From contig NZ_MLAL01000018.1 in NCBI RefSeq assembly GCF_001875665.1, forward strand, positions 1 to 64,000: a DNA stretch of 64,000 nt. Direction: 5' to 3'. The notes beneath the pieces are model-generated. The model saw only the letters and a list, made by a program, of their open reading frames with translations. It did no database searches and was not told the DNA's origin. The DNA is from Corynebacterium sp. NML130628. Its GTDB lineage: Bacteria; Actinomycetota; Actinomycetes; Mycobacteriales; Mycobacteriaceae. Position 1 is the first letter of the stretch. Each line of letters opens with the position of its first letter. Both the position numbers and the translations under genes were made by a program. Shown piece after piece: positions 46,905 to 55,570 of this stretch.

Positions 46905-47579
46905 ATGCAGGTCAGTGAACGGATTCAAGAGCTTACGCGCCCGACTGGTGAGGAGGCGCTGCTGCAGGTGAAGTACCCTGCCCCGCGGGTGCATGTTCCG
47001 GCGAAGCCGGCTGCGGCGGTGGCTGGGGTGGTTGTTTGCGTGCTGGTGGTGTGGGCGCTCCTGCAGATTCGTGGCCTGGATCCCGCAGAGGTGGAAACAC
47101 CGGTGTGGGAGAACGTCGCCACGGCGACGGATGTGCCTGAGCGTGTGGTTGTGGCGGTGGTTGGGGAGGTGGCTAACCCCGGGTTGGTGACGTTGAATCA
47201 GGGGTCGCGTGTGGCGGATGCGTTGGATATTGCCCAGCCACTTGAGCATGCGGATTTGTTGCAGTTGAACTTGGCTCAAGTGCTTGTCGACGGCCAACAA
47301 CTACACGTCGTGGCAATCGGTGAGGGCCCTGCCGCGCCTGCCGGGCCTGCCGGTCCTGCTGGGGATGGCGCGCTTGCGGGCGCGGGTGGGCAGCTTTCAC
47401 TCAACAGTGCCTCGGCGGCGGAACTGGTCACGTTGCCCGGGGTGGGAGAGGCGACAGCGGCGGCAATTATCGCTCACAGGGAGGCGAATGGGCCGTTTCA
47501 GAAGGTCGAGGACCTCATGCAGGTGAAGGGGATTGGGCCTGCGAAGTTCGAGGCGATTGCGCCGCTGGTGGGGTTGTAG
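46905..47579 (+). CDS. comEA: ComEA, competence DNA-binding protein
   Basis: About 224 residues. One membrane helix near residues 30-48 (AAAVAGVVVCVLVVWALLQI), a periplasmic SLBB-like domain (VVAVVGEVANPGLVTL), a Gly/Pro-rich linker and a C-terminal helix-hairpin-helix domain (SLNSASAAELVTLPGVGEAT, QVKGIGPAKFEAIAPLVGL). ComEA binds incoming DNA outside the membrane and passes it to ComEC, the next gene. Natural uptake is not known in most corynebacteria. Confidence 0.94.
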   Translation: MQVSERIQELTRPTGEEALLQVKYPAPRVHVPAKPAAAVAGVVVCVLVVWALLQIRGLDPAEVETPVWENVATATDVPERVVVAVVGEVANPGLVTLNQGSRVADALDIAQPLEHADLLQLNLAQVLVDGQQLHVVAIGEGPAAPAGPAGPAGDGALAGAGGQLSLNSASAAELVTLPGVGEATAAAIIAHREANGPFQKVEDLMQVKGIGPAKFEAIAPLVGL

Positions 47580-47582
47580 GCG

Positions 47583-49217
47583 GTGCAGGAGCTTCGGCTG
47601 GTGCCCACCGCGCTGTGTGTCTGGTTGGCGACGATCGTGGCTGTTGGCGTCGCGCCGTGGGCGGGCTTCGCGGTGGTTGCAGGGGTGGTGTTGCTGTGCG
47701 GGTGGGCGCGTGCGGTGGGGCAGGCGCTGCTGGTCGGGGTTGGGGGTCTGGCGGCTGTCGTGGTGGCGTGGGTCCGTGTCGCGGTGGCACGCGCGGGGAC
47801 CTTGCGGCTGCCGGTGGAGGCCACCGTGACAGCGACGCCGAAGGAGCTTGCCTCCGGCGGGGTGCTGGTGCGGGTGCGCACGAAGGCTGGCGGCGCGGAG
47901 CTGCCGGTGTTTGTTCGCGATGATGTCCCTGATGGGGTGGTCAGCGGGGCCACAGTGCGGGTGGATGGCACGGTGTCGGAGTCCTCGCGGGCAGGAGTGA
48001 ACCCGTGGACGGTCAACGGAGCGGTCGAGCCCGTGGCGGGGCCGACGGGTGCATCCGGGTGGGCACAGCACGTGCGCTCTGCCTTTGCAGATGCGGTGCG
48101 CGACCATGTTGGCGAGCACTCGCAGGGGCTCATCCCCGGCATGGTGTTGGGTGATACCTCGATGCAGGGTGCATCGGAGCAGCAGGCGTACATCGCTACG
48201 GGTCTTTCGCACCTCTCGGCGGTATCGGGGGCGAATGTGGCCATTGTGACCACGTTTGCAGTGATGGTCGCGGCAGCACTTCGTATCGGGCTGTATGGCA
48301 GGCTCGTCGCCGCGAGTGCAGCGCTGGCGGTCTTCGCCGTATTGGTCGGCCCGGAGCCGAGCGTGCTGCGGGCATCCGTCATGGGACTGGTCGGGCTCGT
48401 CGCGGTGGTCGCCTCGAGCCAGACGGAGGTCATCCACGCGTTGTGCCTGGCGGTGGTCGCGCTCATCTTCTTCGATACCGACCTGGCGCTGCATTATGGG
48501 TTCGCGCTGTCGGTGGCGGCGACCGTCGGCATCGTGGTGCTCTTCCCGCTGTTCTACAGGGCGCTGGCACCGACTGCGCTGCCGGATATCTTCGTGCGCG
48601 CTGTCGCGGTTGCCATTGCTGCCGATGTTGTGACGATGCCCCTCGTGGCCGCGATGGCGGGGCAGGTCTCGTTGGTTTCCGTTGGTGCAAACGTGCTCGT
48701 CGCACCGGTCACGCCCCTGGTGACGGTGCTTGGGCTGAGCGCGGTGGTGCTCGCAGTGCTGCCGGGTGGCCTAGAGGCAGTCCTGCTGTGGGCGATTACC
48801 CCGCTGACCTGGTGGGTGCACACCGTGGCTGAGCGTGGCGCTGCGCTGCCTGCCGCGACAGTCGCCGCAAATCCGGTGACGGTGCTCATCGGATACGGAT
48901 GGGTGGTTGCCGTGCTGCTGCTTGTGCCGTGGCGGGGCCGCACCCTTGCACTGAGCCTGGTCTGCGCGGTGGCAGTCGGCGTCTGCATTACCTGGCCACG
49001 CGGTACCGTCGTGGACCCCGCTACGCTACGCAGCCACGTCGTGGCCACCAAAGAGGACGTCTTCCCGGTCCCGACCGGTACCGAGCTGGTGGTGGTACTC
49101 GAAAAAGGCAGCGCACTCGAAAGACCAGCAGCCACAGCGGAAGGAATCCCCGTCATCTTCCCCAACCGGGGACCCGTGCCCGTCCTCTACGCAGATGGGA
49201 GGCAACAGCTACGCTAA
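47583..49217 (+). CDS. comEC: ComEC/Rec2-family DNA channel
   Basis: A 544-residue multi-helix membrane protein. The competence-domain core HLSAVSGANVAIVTTFAVMV is the conserved ComEC segment, followed by PSVLRASVMGLVGLVAVVAS and helices to the C-terminus. The N-terminal OB-like DUF4131 region lies at about 60-170. The C-terminal metallo-beta-lactamase nuclease domain of full-length ComEC is absent: the protein ends about 80 residues after the last helix. GTG 47583 lies 3 nt after the comEA stop, so the two are coupled. Confidence 0.92.
   Translation: MQELRLVPTALCVWLATIVAVGVAPWAGFAVVAGVVLLCGWARAVGQALLVGVGGLAAVVVAWVRVAVARAGTLRLPVEATVTATPKELASGGVLVRVRTKAGGAELPVFVRDDVPDGVVSGATVRVDGTVSESSRAGVNPWTVNGAVEPVAGPTGASGWAQHVRSAFADAVRDHVGEHSQGLIPGMVLGDTSMQGASEQQAYIATGLSHLSAVSGANVAIVTTFAVMVAAALRIGLYGRLVAASAALAVFAVLVGPEPSVLRASVMGLVGLVAVVASSQTEVIHALCLAVVALIFFDTDLALHYGFALSVAATVGIVVLFPLFYRALAPTALPDIFVRAVAVAIAADVVTMPLVAAMAGQVSLVSVGANVLVAPVTPLVTVLGLSAVVLAVLPGGLEAVLLWAITPLTWWVHTVAERGAALPAATVAANPVTVLIGYGWVVAVLLLVPWRGRTLALSLVCAVAVGVCITWPRGTVVDPATLRSHVVATKEDVFPVPTGTELVVVLEKGSALERPAATAEGIPVIFPNRGPVPVLYADGRQQLR
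49210..49215 (+). promoter_or_regulatory. -10-like TACGCT before holA
   Basis: TACGCT, inside the end of comEC, lies 7 nt before ATG 49223. holA could be transcribed alone as well as with comEC. Confidence 0.35.
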
Positions 49218-49222
49218 GAAGC

Positions 49223-50149
49223 ATGCTCAACCCAGTACACCTGGTCCTCGGGGAAGACGAATTCCTCGCCGAACGCGCCACCAAAGCCATCATTGCCCAG
49301 CTCAGCCCAGCTGCGGAGCGCACCACCTTACGCGCGGGCGACGTCACCGAGGGCGAACTGGCCATGGCGACCAGCCCCTCGCTGTTCGCAGAGGAGCGCA
49401 TCGTCGTCATCGAGAACACAGAAATGGCGGGCAAAGAGCCACTCGAAACCCTGCTGCGCGCCTGCGTGGACCCAGCGCCAGGCATGACGCTGATCATCGA
49501 GCACTCCGGAGGTGGGCGTCAAAAAGCCTATGTGAAGAAGTTCGAGAAGATCGCCGAGGTCCACCGGGTGGACTCCCTGCGCGACCGCGACCGCCACTCC
49601 TGGCTCACTCAGGAGTTCCGGCGCTACGGGCAGCGACCAACGCCGGACACCGTCGCGGCGCTGCTCGAGTCGGTAGGCTCTGACCTGCGGGAACTCGCCA
49701 GTGCGGTGAGCCAGCTCGTGGCGGACACCGACGGCGAAGTCGACGTGACTGCCGTGCGTAACTACTACACTGGCGTGGCGGAAGTCGCAGGCTTCGACAT
49801 CGCAGAACAAGCCATCGCCGGGCGCGCTGACCGCGCACTCGCCTCCACGCGCCGGGCGTTGCAGCTGGGCACGAGCCCGGTCGCGATCGCGGCGGCGCTC
49901 GCGCACAAGGTCGGTGACATCGCCAAACTGTATGGGGTGCGGGGCAACCCGGACCAGCTCGCTCGCACGGTTGGGATGCACCCCTTTGTGGTGAAGAAAA
50001 CCATGAACGTTGCGCGCCAGTGGTCGGGGGACGCCGTGTCGCAGGCCGTCATCATCGTCGCTGAGTTGGAGTCGACAGTGAAAGGTGGCGGCGGGGAACC
50101 AGAGTACGCAGTGGAAGAAGCAGTTCGTCGGATTGCCCAACTCGCGTGA
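49223..50149 (+). CDS. holA: DNA polymerase III delta subunit
   Basis: A 308-residue clamp-loader subunit. LVLGEDEFLAERATKAI at the N-terminus, the DRDRHSWLTQEFRRYG region and the C-terminal helical collar (VRNYYTGVAEVAGFDIAEQA, AIAAALAHKVGDIAKLYG) match HolA. Delta opens the sliding clamp. Position between comEC and rpsT equals M. tuberculosis Rv2413c. It is downstream of DNA-uptake genes, but in the same order in non-competent relatives. Confidence 0.94.
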   Translation: MLNPVHLVLGEDEFLAERATKAIIAQLSPAAERTTLRAGDVTEGELAMATSPSLFAEERIVVIENTEMAGKEPLETLLRACVDPAPGMTLIIEHSGGGRQKAYVKKFEKIAEVHRVDSLRDRDRHSWLTQEFRRYGQRPTPDTVAALLESVGSDLRELASAVSQLVADTDGEVDVTAVRNYYTGVAEVAGFDIAEQAIAGRADRALASTRRALQLGTSPVAIAAALAHKVGDIAKLYGVRGNPDQLARTVGMHPFVVKKTMNVARQWSGDAVSQAVIIVAELESTVKGGGGEPEYAVEEAVRRIAQLA

Positions 50150-50155
50150 TAGCGT
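50150..50155 (+). promoter_or_regulatory. -10-like TAGCGT before the ankyrin gene
   Basis: TAGCGT lies 9 nt before ATG 50165; no Shine-Dalgarno is present. Confidence 0.35.
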
Positions 50156-50164
50156 GAGAAAACT

Positions 50165-50572
50165 ATGACGCAGCAAGAACCGAACGAGATTCCCGAAGAC
50201 GTCCAAGCCTTCGTCACCCGCCTGTTCCAGATGGCGCGGGACGGCGACATGAGCCTGCTTGACTACGTTGACCAGGGCGTCGACGTCAACCTGACAAACC
50301 AGGACGGCAACTCATTGTTGATGCTCGCCAGTTACTCCGGCCACCTCGCCGTCACTGAAGGGCTCATCGCGCGCGGCGCAGACGTCAACGCCCTGAACTC
50401 GCGTGGGCAAAGCCCGCTGGCCGGGGCGATTTTCAAGAAGGAAGACGACATCGCCCGCGCGCTCATCAGCGCGGGTGCCGACGCCACCACCGGCACCCCA
50501 ACCGCCATCGACACAGCGAGCATGTTCGGCCGCGAGGACCTCATCGACCTGCTCAAGGGCGCTCAGCGGTGA
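50165..50572 (+). CDS. Small ankyrin-repeat protein
   Basis: A 135-residue cytoplasmic protein with about three ankyrin repeats (GVDVNLTNQDGNSLLMLASY, GADVNALNSRGQSPLAGAIF, GADATTGTPTAIDTASMFGR). It should mediate a protein contact; the partner is unknown. Its stop overlaps the GTG of the LysE-type exporter gene (GTGA), so they are translationally coupled and possibly work together. Confidence 0.88.
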   Translation: MTQQEPNEIPEDVQAFVTRLFQMARDGDMSLLDYVDQGVDVNLTNQDGNSLLMLASYSGHLAVTEGLIARGADVNALNSRGQSPLAGAIFKKEDDIARALISAGADATTGTPTAIDTASMFGREDLIDLLKGAQR

Positions 50573-51216
50573 TCGCGCCGGCAGATCTCGCGGTCATTGT
50601 CGGCCTCAACCTGGTTGGTGCAGCCGCGCCGGGGCCCGACGTCATCCTGGTAACCCGTACCGCGACGCGTTCTCGGCCTCACGCTTGGGCGACGACATGC
50701 GGCATCCAACTCGGCGTGCTGTGGTGGTGCACGCTCACCGTGCTTGGAGCAGCGGCCCTACTGACCGCTGTGCCTCGCGCGCTGCAGGTGGTGCAAGTGA
50801 TTGGTGGCGCGTACCTGGTGTGGATGGGCATCAATGCGGCGCGTCAAGGCTGGCGCGATAGGCGCAACCCACCCCTTTCCCTCGAGGAGGCGGAGCAGCG
50901 TCTTGGGAGCTTGCGCGCCAGTTTTGTTCGTGGTCTATCGACGAACCTAGCGAACCCAAAAATTGTTGTGGCGCTCTCCGCCATGATTGCGCCGCTGCTG
51001 CCGACGAGCCCCTCGTGGGCAACGCAGATCGTGGTGATCCTGTCGTTGTGGGCTAGTTCGTTCATCCTGTTCGGTGTGCTCACGCAGGTTGTGTCAACGA
51101 ACCGGGTGCGGCGCAAACTTTTAGCCACCGGGCCCGCAATCGATATGGGCTCCGGCGGCTTCTTCTGCGTCGTTGGCGTGCTGCTCGTGGTGCGCGGCCT
51201 GCTTAGCGCTGGCTAA
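50569..51216 (+). CDS. LysE/RhtB-family amino acid exporter
   Basis: A 215-residue membrane protein. Six helices are visible, with the family signature GAAAPGPDVILVTRTATRSR near residues 17-36 and NLANPKIVVALSAMIAPLLP in the second half. It probably exports an amino acid or its derivative. GTG 50569 overlaps the ankyrin stop. Its 3' end overlaps the convergent esterase gene by 14 nt. Confidence 0.9.
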   Translation: MIAPADLAVIVGLNLVGAAAPGPDVILVTRTATRSRPHAWATTCGIQLGVLWWCTLTVLGAAALLTAVPRALQVVQVIGGAYLVWMGINAARQGWRDRRNPPLSLEEAEQRLGSLRASFVRGLSTNLANPKIVVALSAMIAPLLPTSPSWATQIVVILSLWASSFILFGVLTQVVSTNRVRRKLLATGPAIDMGSGGFFCVVGVLLVVRGLLSAG

Positions 51217-52222
51217 GCAGGAAGTCCACGGTGGTGTTGCTTGCGGAGGGGTCCGTGAACCAGTGGTGGATCCCGCCTTCGATCCGCTGCAATTCCGTTG
51301 GTGCGACGCATGATGCTGGTGTGAAACGGGTGACGTTGCCCAGCTGTGACTCGTTGACCGCGCCGACAGAGCAGCCGTTTTTGTCCATGAACAGGTTGAA
51401 CACGTCGTTGACCGAGCGGAACGGCTTGCCGTGGCGGTTGCCACCGTTGTAACCCACGACGTTGTCGTTGGTGCCGTGCATGATCAACGTCGGGACGGCA
51501 CCGCTCTTGCAACCCTCGACCGTTGGGTTGTAGTAGGCGCCCGCCACCGATGCGATACCGCTGACCAGCTCAGGTGCGTGGCAGGCAAGCGATGCAACCA
51601 TGCCACCACCGTTGGACAAGCCGACCGCGGTCACGCGGTCGCGGTCGGCGCCGTAGTGCTCGACGAGGTCGTCGATAATCGCGCGAGTGTAAGCGATGTC
51701 CTGCTTGGTCGAGGTCCGCGCGTATGGTGCGCCGGCCCAGGCCTGCGACTCGCCCTCTGCGTACACCACAATAGCGCGGCCCGCAGCAGCGGACTCTAGG
51801 TTGGCGTAGCTCTGCATCTGATCAGCGGTGTGCTGCCAACCGCCGTAGCCGATAATGACAGGGTAGTGCTTGCCCTCCTCATAGCCTGAGGGCAGCACCA
51901 CGTTGTAGGAGCGCGACAGACCGTCCGCGTTGACGGTGCGGCGCTCCTGGGAACCGCGACGACCCGGCTCATGCGAGGAGCCGATCGTGCCGGTGACCGG
52001 ACCCAAAACCACAATGGCTGCCACGAGCCCGACGAGCAGCGCCAGCCGGTCCAGCCGAATATTCTGCGGGTTCAGCATTTTCTGAAGCTCACGTAGGTCA
52101 GGCAACTGCTGCGCCTGCGCGGTAGGGGTGACGGCGGACTGCTCCGGGGCCACCGCGACGGCACCCAACGTCAGAGTTGTAGCTGAAACTGCTGCGCAAA
52201 GCGCACGACGATAATTCTTCAC
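51203..52222 (-). CDS. Secreted PHB-depolymerase/feruloyl esterase-type hydrolase
   Basis: About 339 residues. A signal-like N-terminus (VKNYRRALCAAVSATTLTLG, ending AQAQQ) is followed near residue 60 by a second hydrophobic stretch (RLALLVGLVAAIVVLGPVTG), so it may be membrane-anchored. The lipase box TAVGLSNGGGMVASLAC has the catalytic Ser; GGIHHWFTDP carries the His. This is the esterase/PHB depolymerase (LpqC-like) group; polymer specificity is uncertain. GTG 52222 is favoured: TACGAT (minus, 52232-52237) lies 9 nt upstream. Confidence 0.82.
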   Translation of the reverse strand: MKNYRRALCAAVSATTLTLGAVAVAPEQSAVTPTAQAQQLPDLRELQKMLNPQNIRLDRLALLVGLVAAIVVLGPVTGTIGSSHEPGRRGSQERRTVNADGLSRSYNVVLPSGYEEGKHYPVIIGYGGWQHTADQMQSYANLESAAAGRAIVVYAEGESQAWAGAPYARTSTKQDIAYTRAIIDDLVEHYGADRDRVTAVGLSNGGGMVASLACHAPELVSGIASVAGAYYNPTVEGCKSGAVPTLIMHGTNDNVVGYNGGNRHGKPFRSVNDVFNLFMDKNGCSVGAVNESQLGNVTRFTPASCVAPTELQRIEGGIHHWFTDPSASNTTVDFLLSQR

Positions 52223-52231
52223 AAATTCAGT

Positions 52232-52237
52232 ATCGTA
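52232..52237 (-). promoter_or_regulatory. -10-like TACGAT before the esterase
   Basis: TACGAT (minus) lies 9 nt before GTG 52222 with no Shine-Dalgarno, giving a likely leaderless message. Confidence 0.4.
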
Positions 52238-52263
52238 GAACAGATTCAGCAATGTTACGAATG

Positions 52264-52304
52264 CAAAAAATCCTGCGCACCGGGCGGGGCCGGGGCACAG
52301 GATT
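52264..52304 (-). terminator. Intrinsic terminator after rpsT
   Basis: On the minus strand aatcctg and caggatt (52298-52304 and 52269-52275) pair around a GC-rich core and are followed by tttt. It lies between rpsT and the esterase. Confidence 0.75.
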
Positions 52305-52320
52305 GCTATGCGCGAAAAGC

Positions 52321-52584
52321 TTAGGCCATCTTGTTCAGAGCGCGAGCCATGTTCGACTTCTTGTTCGCCGCATTGTTGCGGTGGAACACGCCCTTGGACA
52401 CAGCCTTGTCCAGCTTGCGGGAAGCGAAACGCAGCTGCTTCTCAGCAGCGGCTTTGTCGCCGGACTCGACAGACTCACGGAATTTACGGATCTCCGTGCG
52501 GACAGCGGAACGGACCGACTTGTTGCGAACGCGACGCTTCTCGTTGGTGAGAACGCGCTTCTTCTGCTGCTTGATATTAGCCAT
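52321..52584 (-). CDS. rpsT: 30S ribosomal protein S20
   Basis: An 87-residue basic helical protein that binds 16S r[23 protein letters not shown] and the [18 protein letters not shown] end are canonical. ATG 52584 has AGAGG about 7-8 nt upstream. It is transcribed opposite to holA and lepA. Confidence 0.98.
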   Translation of the reverse strand: MANIKQQKKRVLTNEKRRVRNKSVRSAVRTEIRKFRESVESGDKAAAEKQLRFASRKLDKAVSKGVFHRNNAANKKSNMARALNKMA

Positions 52585-52774
52585 AATGTGCACCTCTTAA
52601 ATAAGTTGATATCGATTGCAATGTCGAAGATTCGGCGACGGGTTGTATATGCGCAATGCTTTGAACTTGACGCGAACCCAAGGTCCTGCCCGCGTAGATC
52701 ACGCACCCGAAACCGGATACAAACAACTCGACCAAGATACCCCACCACGCGAAACGGGGCAAGTGCTGGGCCTG

Positions 52775-53290
52775 CTAGGTCCAGTGGTAGTTGTCGCGCA
52801 GGCGGTTGGCTACTCGTTCGAAGCGGCGCGCGGGAAGCGTGGCACCCCGCCGGTGGATGCTCGCCTCCGGCACCACCAGCAGTAGGTCAAGGCGCAGCCA
52901 GCCGGGTTGCCCAGAAGCGTCCCAGTCGCCGGTGCCGATGCTGAGCCATTCCTCAGTAGTGGACTCCGGGTTCGCCACCGGCTCCTCACCGCAGTGGATG
53001 AGCAGCGCAAGCACGTCGTGGTGGTCACGCCCCACGACAAGCATCGCGCGTTCTTCCGGGGGAGTAGACGGCACGAGTGCCCACACGACCTCGCCGGGCT
53101 CGGCGTTGCCGTCCATATCCGGACCGTAATAGATATTGCGCGCGTGCTGCTCCGTAGGTTGGACGTCGATACGCGTGGCGGTGGTGCGGGTCTTGGTGCC
53201 GGGGGTGAGCCCAAGGCGCTCGTTGAGCAGCGCAAGCCCCTCCTTGAGGGAGGCACGTCGTTGCTGTTGGAGCTTGCGCCAGATGACCAT
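52775..53290 (-). CDS. PemK/MazF-like protein without visible antitoxin
   Basis: A 171-residue protein. After a helical N-terminal extension of about 55 residues comes a PemK/MazF-like beta barrel (NIYYGPDMDGNAEPGEVVWA, RAMLVVGRDHHDVLALLIHC). No antitoxin-sized frame lies next to it, and the place between rpsT and lepA is conserved in corynebacteria, which argues against a mobile toxin-antitoxin module. It may be a housekeeping endoribonuclease or inactive homologue. ATG 53290 has TAGAGT (minus, 53298-53303) 7 nt upstream. Confidence 0.75.
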   Translation of the reverse strand: MVIWRKLQQQRRASLKEGLALLNERLGLTPGTKTRTTATRIDVQPTEQHARNIYYGPDMDGNAEPGEVVWALVPSTPPEERAMLVVGRDHHDVLALLIHCGEEPVANPESTTEEWLSIGTGDWDASGQPGWLRLDLLLVVPEASIHRRGATLPARRFERVANRLRDNYHWT

Positions 53291-53297
53291 GGTGCAA

Positions 53298-53303
53298 ACT
53301 CTA
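53298..53303 (-). promoter_or_regulatory. -10-like TAGAGT before the PemK-like gene
   Basis: TAGAGT (minus) lies 7 nt before ATG 53290; no Shine-Dalgarno. Confidence 0.4.
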
Positions 53304-53356
53304 AGTGTTTTGCCTGACCTGGGCAAGGGTGTGTTTCGAAATGGGCCTTCGGCAGG

Positions 53357-53362
53357 TAGAGT
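53357..53362 (+). promoter_or_regulatory. -10-like TAGAGT before lepA
   Basis: TAGAGT lies 9 nt before ATG 53372; no Shine-Dalgarno, so a leaderless lepA mRNA is likely. The divergent PemK-like promoter lies about 54 nt away. Confidence 0.4.
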
Positions 53363-53371
53363 GACACAATT

Positions 53372-55228
53372 ATGGCTGCCCAAAAACGAAATTTCGCGGA
53401 AACGACGTTCACTGACCCGGAGCGGATCCGGAACTTCTGCATTATTGCCCACATTGACCACGGAAAATCCACGCTCGCGGACCGCATTTTGCAGCTGTCT
53501 GACGTTGTTGAGGCGCGTGAGATGCGTGATCAGTACCTGGACAATATGGATATTGAGCGCGAACGCGGCATTACCATTAAGGCCCAGAACGTTCGCCTGC
53601 CATGGACTCCACGTTCGGGCGAGTACGAGGGGCAGGAAATGGTCCTGCAGATGATCGACACGCCCGGCCACGTCGACTTCTCCTACGAGGTGTCACGCGC
53701 ACTCGAGGCGTGTGAAGGCGCAATCTTGCTTGTCGACGCCGCCCAGGGCATCGAAGCCCAAACCCTCGCGAACCTGTACATGGCGATGGACAACGACCTG
53801 GAAATCATCCCGGTCCTCAACAAGATCGACCTGCCGGCAGCCGACCCGGAAAAGTATGCACTGGAAATCGCGAACATTATCGGCTGCGAGCCGGAGGACG
53901 TTTTGCGCGTATCGGGCAAGACGGGCGTGGGCGTCCCGGAGCTGCTGGATAAGGTCGTGGAGCTGATCCCTGCGCCGTCGTCCGAATACGACGCCGATGC
54001 TCCAGCCCGCGCCCTCATCTTCGACTCCGTCTACGACACCTACCGCGGCGTCGTCACGTACATCCGCATGTTTGATGGCAAGCTGCTGCCGAACCAGCAG
54101 GTGCAGATGATGAACACCGGCGTGCGCCACGAGATCCTCGAGATCGGTGTGGTCTCACCAACCATGAAGAAAACCAAGGGGCTCGGCCCCGGCGAGGTCG
54201 GCTACCTCATCACAGGTGTGAAGGACGTGCGCGAAACCCGCGTCGGCGACACCGTCACCTGGGCAACCAAGGGGGCTGCCGAGCCGCTCGACGGCTTCGA
54301 AGAGGTCAAGCCGATGGTGTACTCGGGCCTCTTCCCGGTCTCCCAGGAGGACTTCCCGGCGCTCCGCGAGTCGCTGGAGAAGCTGCAGCTTAATGACGCC
54401 TCCCTGACCTGGGAACCCGAGACCTCCGTGGCGCTGGGCTTCGGTTTCCGCTGTGGCTTCCTCGGGCTTTTGCACATGGAAATCACCCGCGACCGCCTCG
54501 AGCGCGAGTTCGACCTGGACCTGATTTCCACCGCGCCGTCGGTCACCTACCGCGTGATCGCCGAGGACGGTACGGAGCAAATGGTGCACAACCCATCCGA
54601 CTGGCCGAGTGGCAAGCTGCAGGCCGTGTACGAGCCGATCGTCAACATGACGATCATCGTCCCGCAGGAGTTCGTCGGCTCCACGATGGAGCTGTGCCAG
54701 TCGAAGCGCGGCACCATGAAGAACATGGAGTACCTCTCGGAGGATCGCGTCGAGTTGCGCTACCACATGCCACTCGGCGAAATTATCTTCGACTTCTTCG
54801 ACATGCTGAAGTCCCGCACCAAGGGCTACGCCTCGCTGAACTACGAGGACGCCGGCGAGCAGGAAGCAGACCTGGTCAAGGTTGACATCCTGCTGCAGGG
54901 CGATCCTGTAGACGCGTTCTCCGCGATCGTGCACAAGGACTCCGCGCAGTGGTACGGCAACAAGATGACGAAGAAACTCAAGGAGCTCATCCCACGCCAG
55001 CAGTTCGAGGTGCCCGTTCAGGCGGCGATTGGCTCGAAGATCATCTCGCGCGAAAACATCCGTGCGCTGCGCAAGGACGTGCTGTCCAAGTGCTACGGCG
55101 GTGATATTTCGCGTAAGCGCAAGCTGCTGGAGAAGCAGAAGGCTGGTAAGAAGCGCATGAAGGCGATCGGCTCGGTCACCGTGCCGCAGGAAGCATTCGT
55201 GGCGGCGTTGTCGACCGACGAAGCGTAG
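53372..55228 (+). CDS. lepA: Elongation factor 4 (LepA)
   Basis: A 618-residue translational GTPase that back-translocates stalled ribosomes. G1 [14 protein letters not shown] near residues 25-38, switch [14 protein letters not shown]3 [12 protein letters not shown] and G4 [11 protein letters not shown] are intact. The LepA-specific C-terminal domain is present ([40 protein letters not shown]). Length is normal. A terminator follows. Confidence 0.97.
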   Translation: MAAQKRNFAETTFTDPERIRNFCIIAHIDHGKSTLADRILQLSDVVEAREMRDQYLDNMDIERERGITIKAQNVRLPWTPRSGEYEGQEMVLQMIDTPGHVDFSYEVSRALEACEGAILLVDAAQGIEAQTLANLYMAMDNDLEIIPVLNKIDLPAADPEKYALEIANIIGCEPEDVLRVSGKTGVGVPELLDKVVELIPAPSSEYDADAPARALIFDSVYDTYRGVVTYIRMFDGKLLPNQQVQMMNTGVRHEILEIGVVSPTMKKTKGLGPGEVGYLITGVKDVRETRVGDTVTWATKGAAEPLDGFEEVKPMVYSGLFPVSQEDFPALRESLEKLQLNDASLTWEPETSVALGFGFRCGFLGLLHMEITRDRLEREFDLDLISTAPSVTYRVIAEDGTEQMVHNPSDWPSGKLQAVYEPIVNMTIIVPQEFVGSTMELCQSKRGTMKNMEYLSEDRVELRYHMPLGEIIFDFFDMLKSRTKGYASLNYEDAGEQEADLVKVDILLQGDPVDAFSAIVHKDSAQWYGNKMTKKLKELIPRQQFEVPVQAAIGSKIISRENIRALRKDVLSKCYGGDISRKRKLLEKQKAGKKRMKAIGSVTVPQEAFVAALSTDEA

Positions 55229-55290
55229 CTTTTACCCCTGTATGTGGCGGAAATCACCGCATGTTTTTGGGGAATGAATTCCGCAAGAAA

Positions 55291-55322
55291 ATCCACCGCG
55301 CGTGTGCGTGGTGGATGTTTTT
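55291..55322 (+). terminator. Intrinsic terminator after lepA
   Basis: atccacc (55291-55297) and ggtggat (55310-55316) pair around a GC loop, followed by gtttttat. Confidence 0.75.
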
Positions 55323-55570
55323 ATGACCTTGTAGTTTCGCTCCCCACTGCTGAATGGATGAGAAGTGCTCAAAGAACTCCCGAAGGAATAGAGGAGATAA
55401 AAGGAGCGTAAATATGTGGTTTCTAAAACTCGCGTATCAAGTAAATGTGCAGGTAGGGGAATTGTCTACCGTGCCTGATATATTTTTGTTCCAAAAAGTA
55501 CGGTGTTAATTTGCAGAAAACTCTGTCGTAGTATTAAGACGAATTTGTTGCCCCTGAAAGGACACCCCTC
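55323..55570 (+). promoter_or_regulatory. AT-rich upstream region of the surface-protein gene
   Basis: The stretch is AT-rich and holds no gene. A possible -10 (TAGTAT near 55532) lies about 35 nt before ATG 55571, and AAAGGA is 9 nt before that ATG. Lower GC than the neighbours fits accessory DNA. Confidence 0.4.

Noticed and set aside
46785..47300. 171-residue minus-strand frame over the degV-comEA gap
   Set aside because: His/Arg/Pro-rich shadow of comEA; it covers the DnaA-like boxes but has no protein character.
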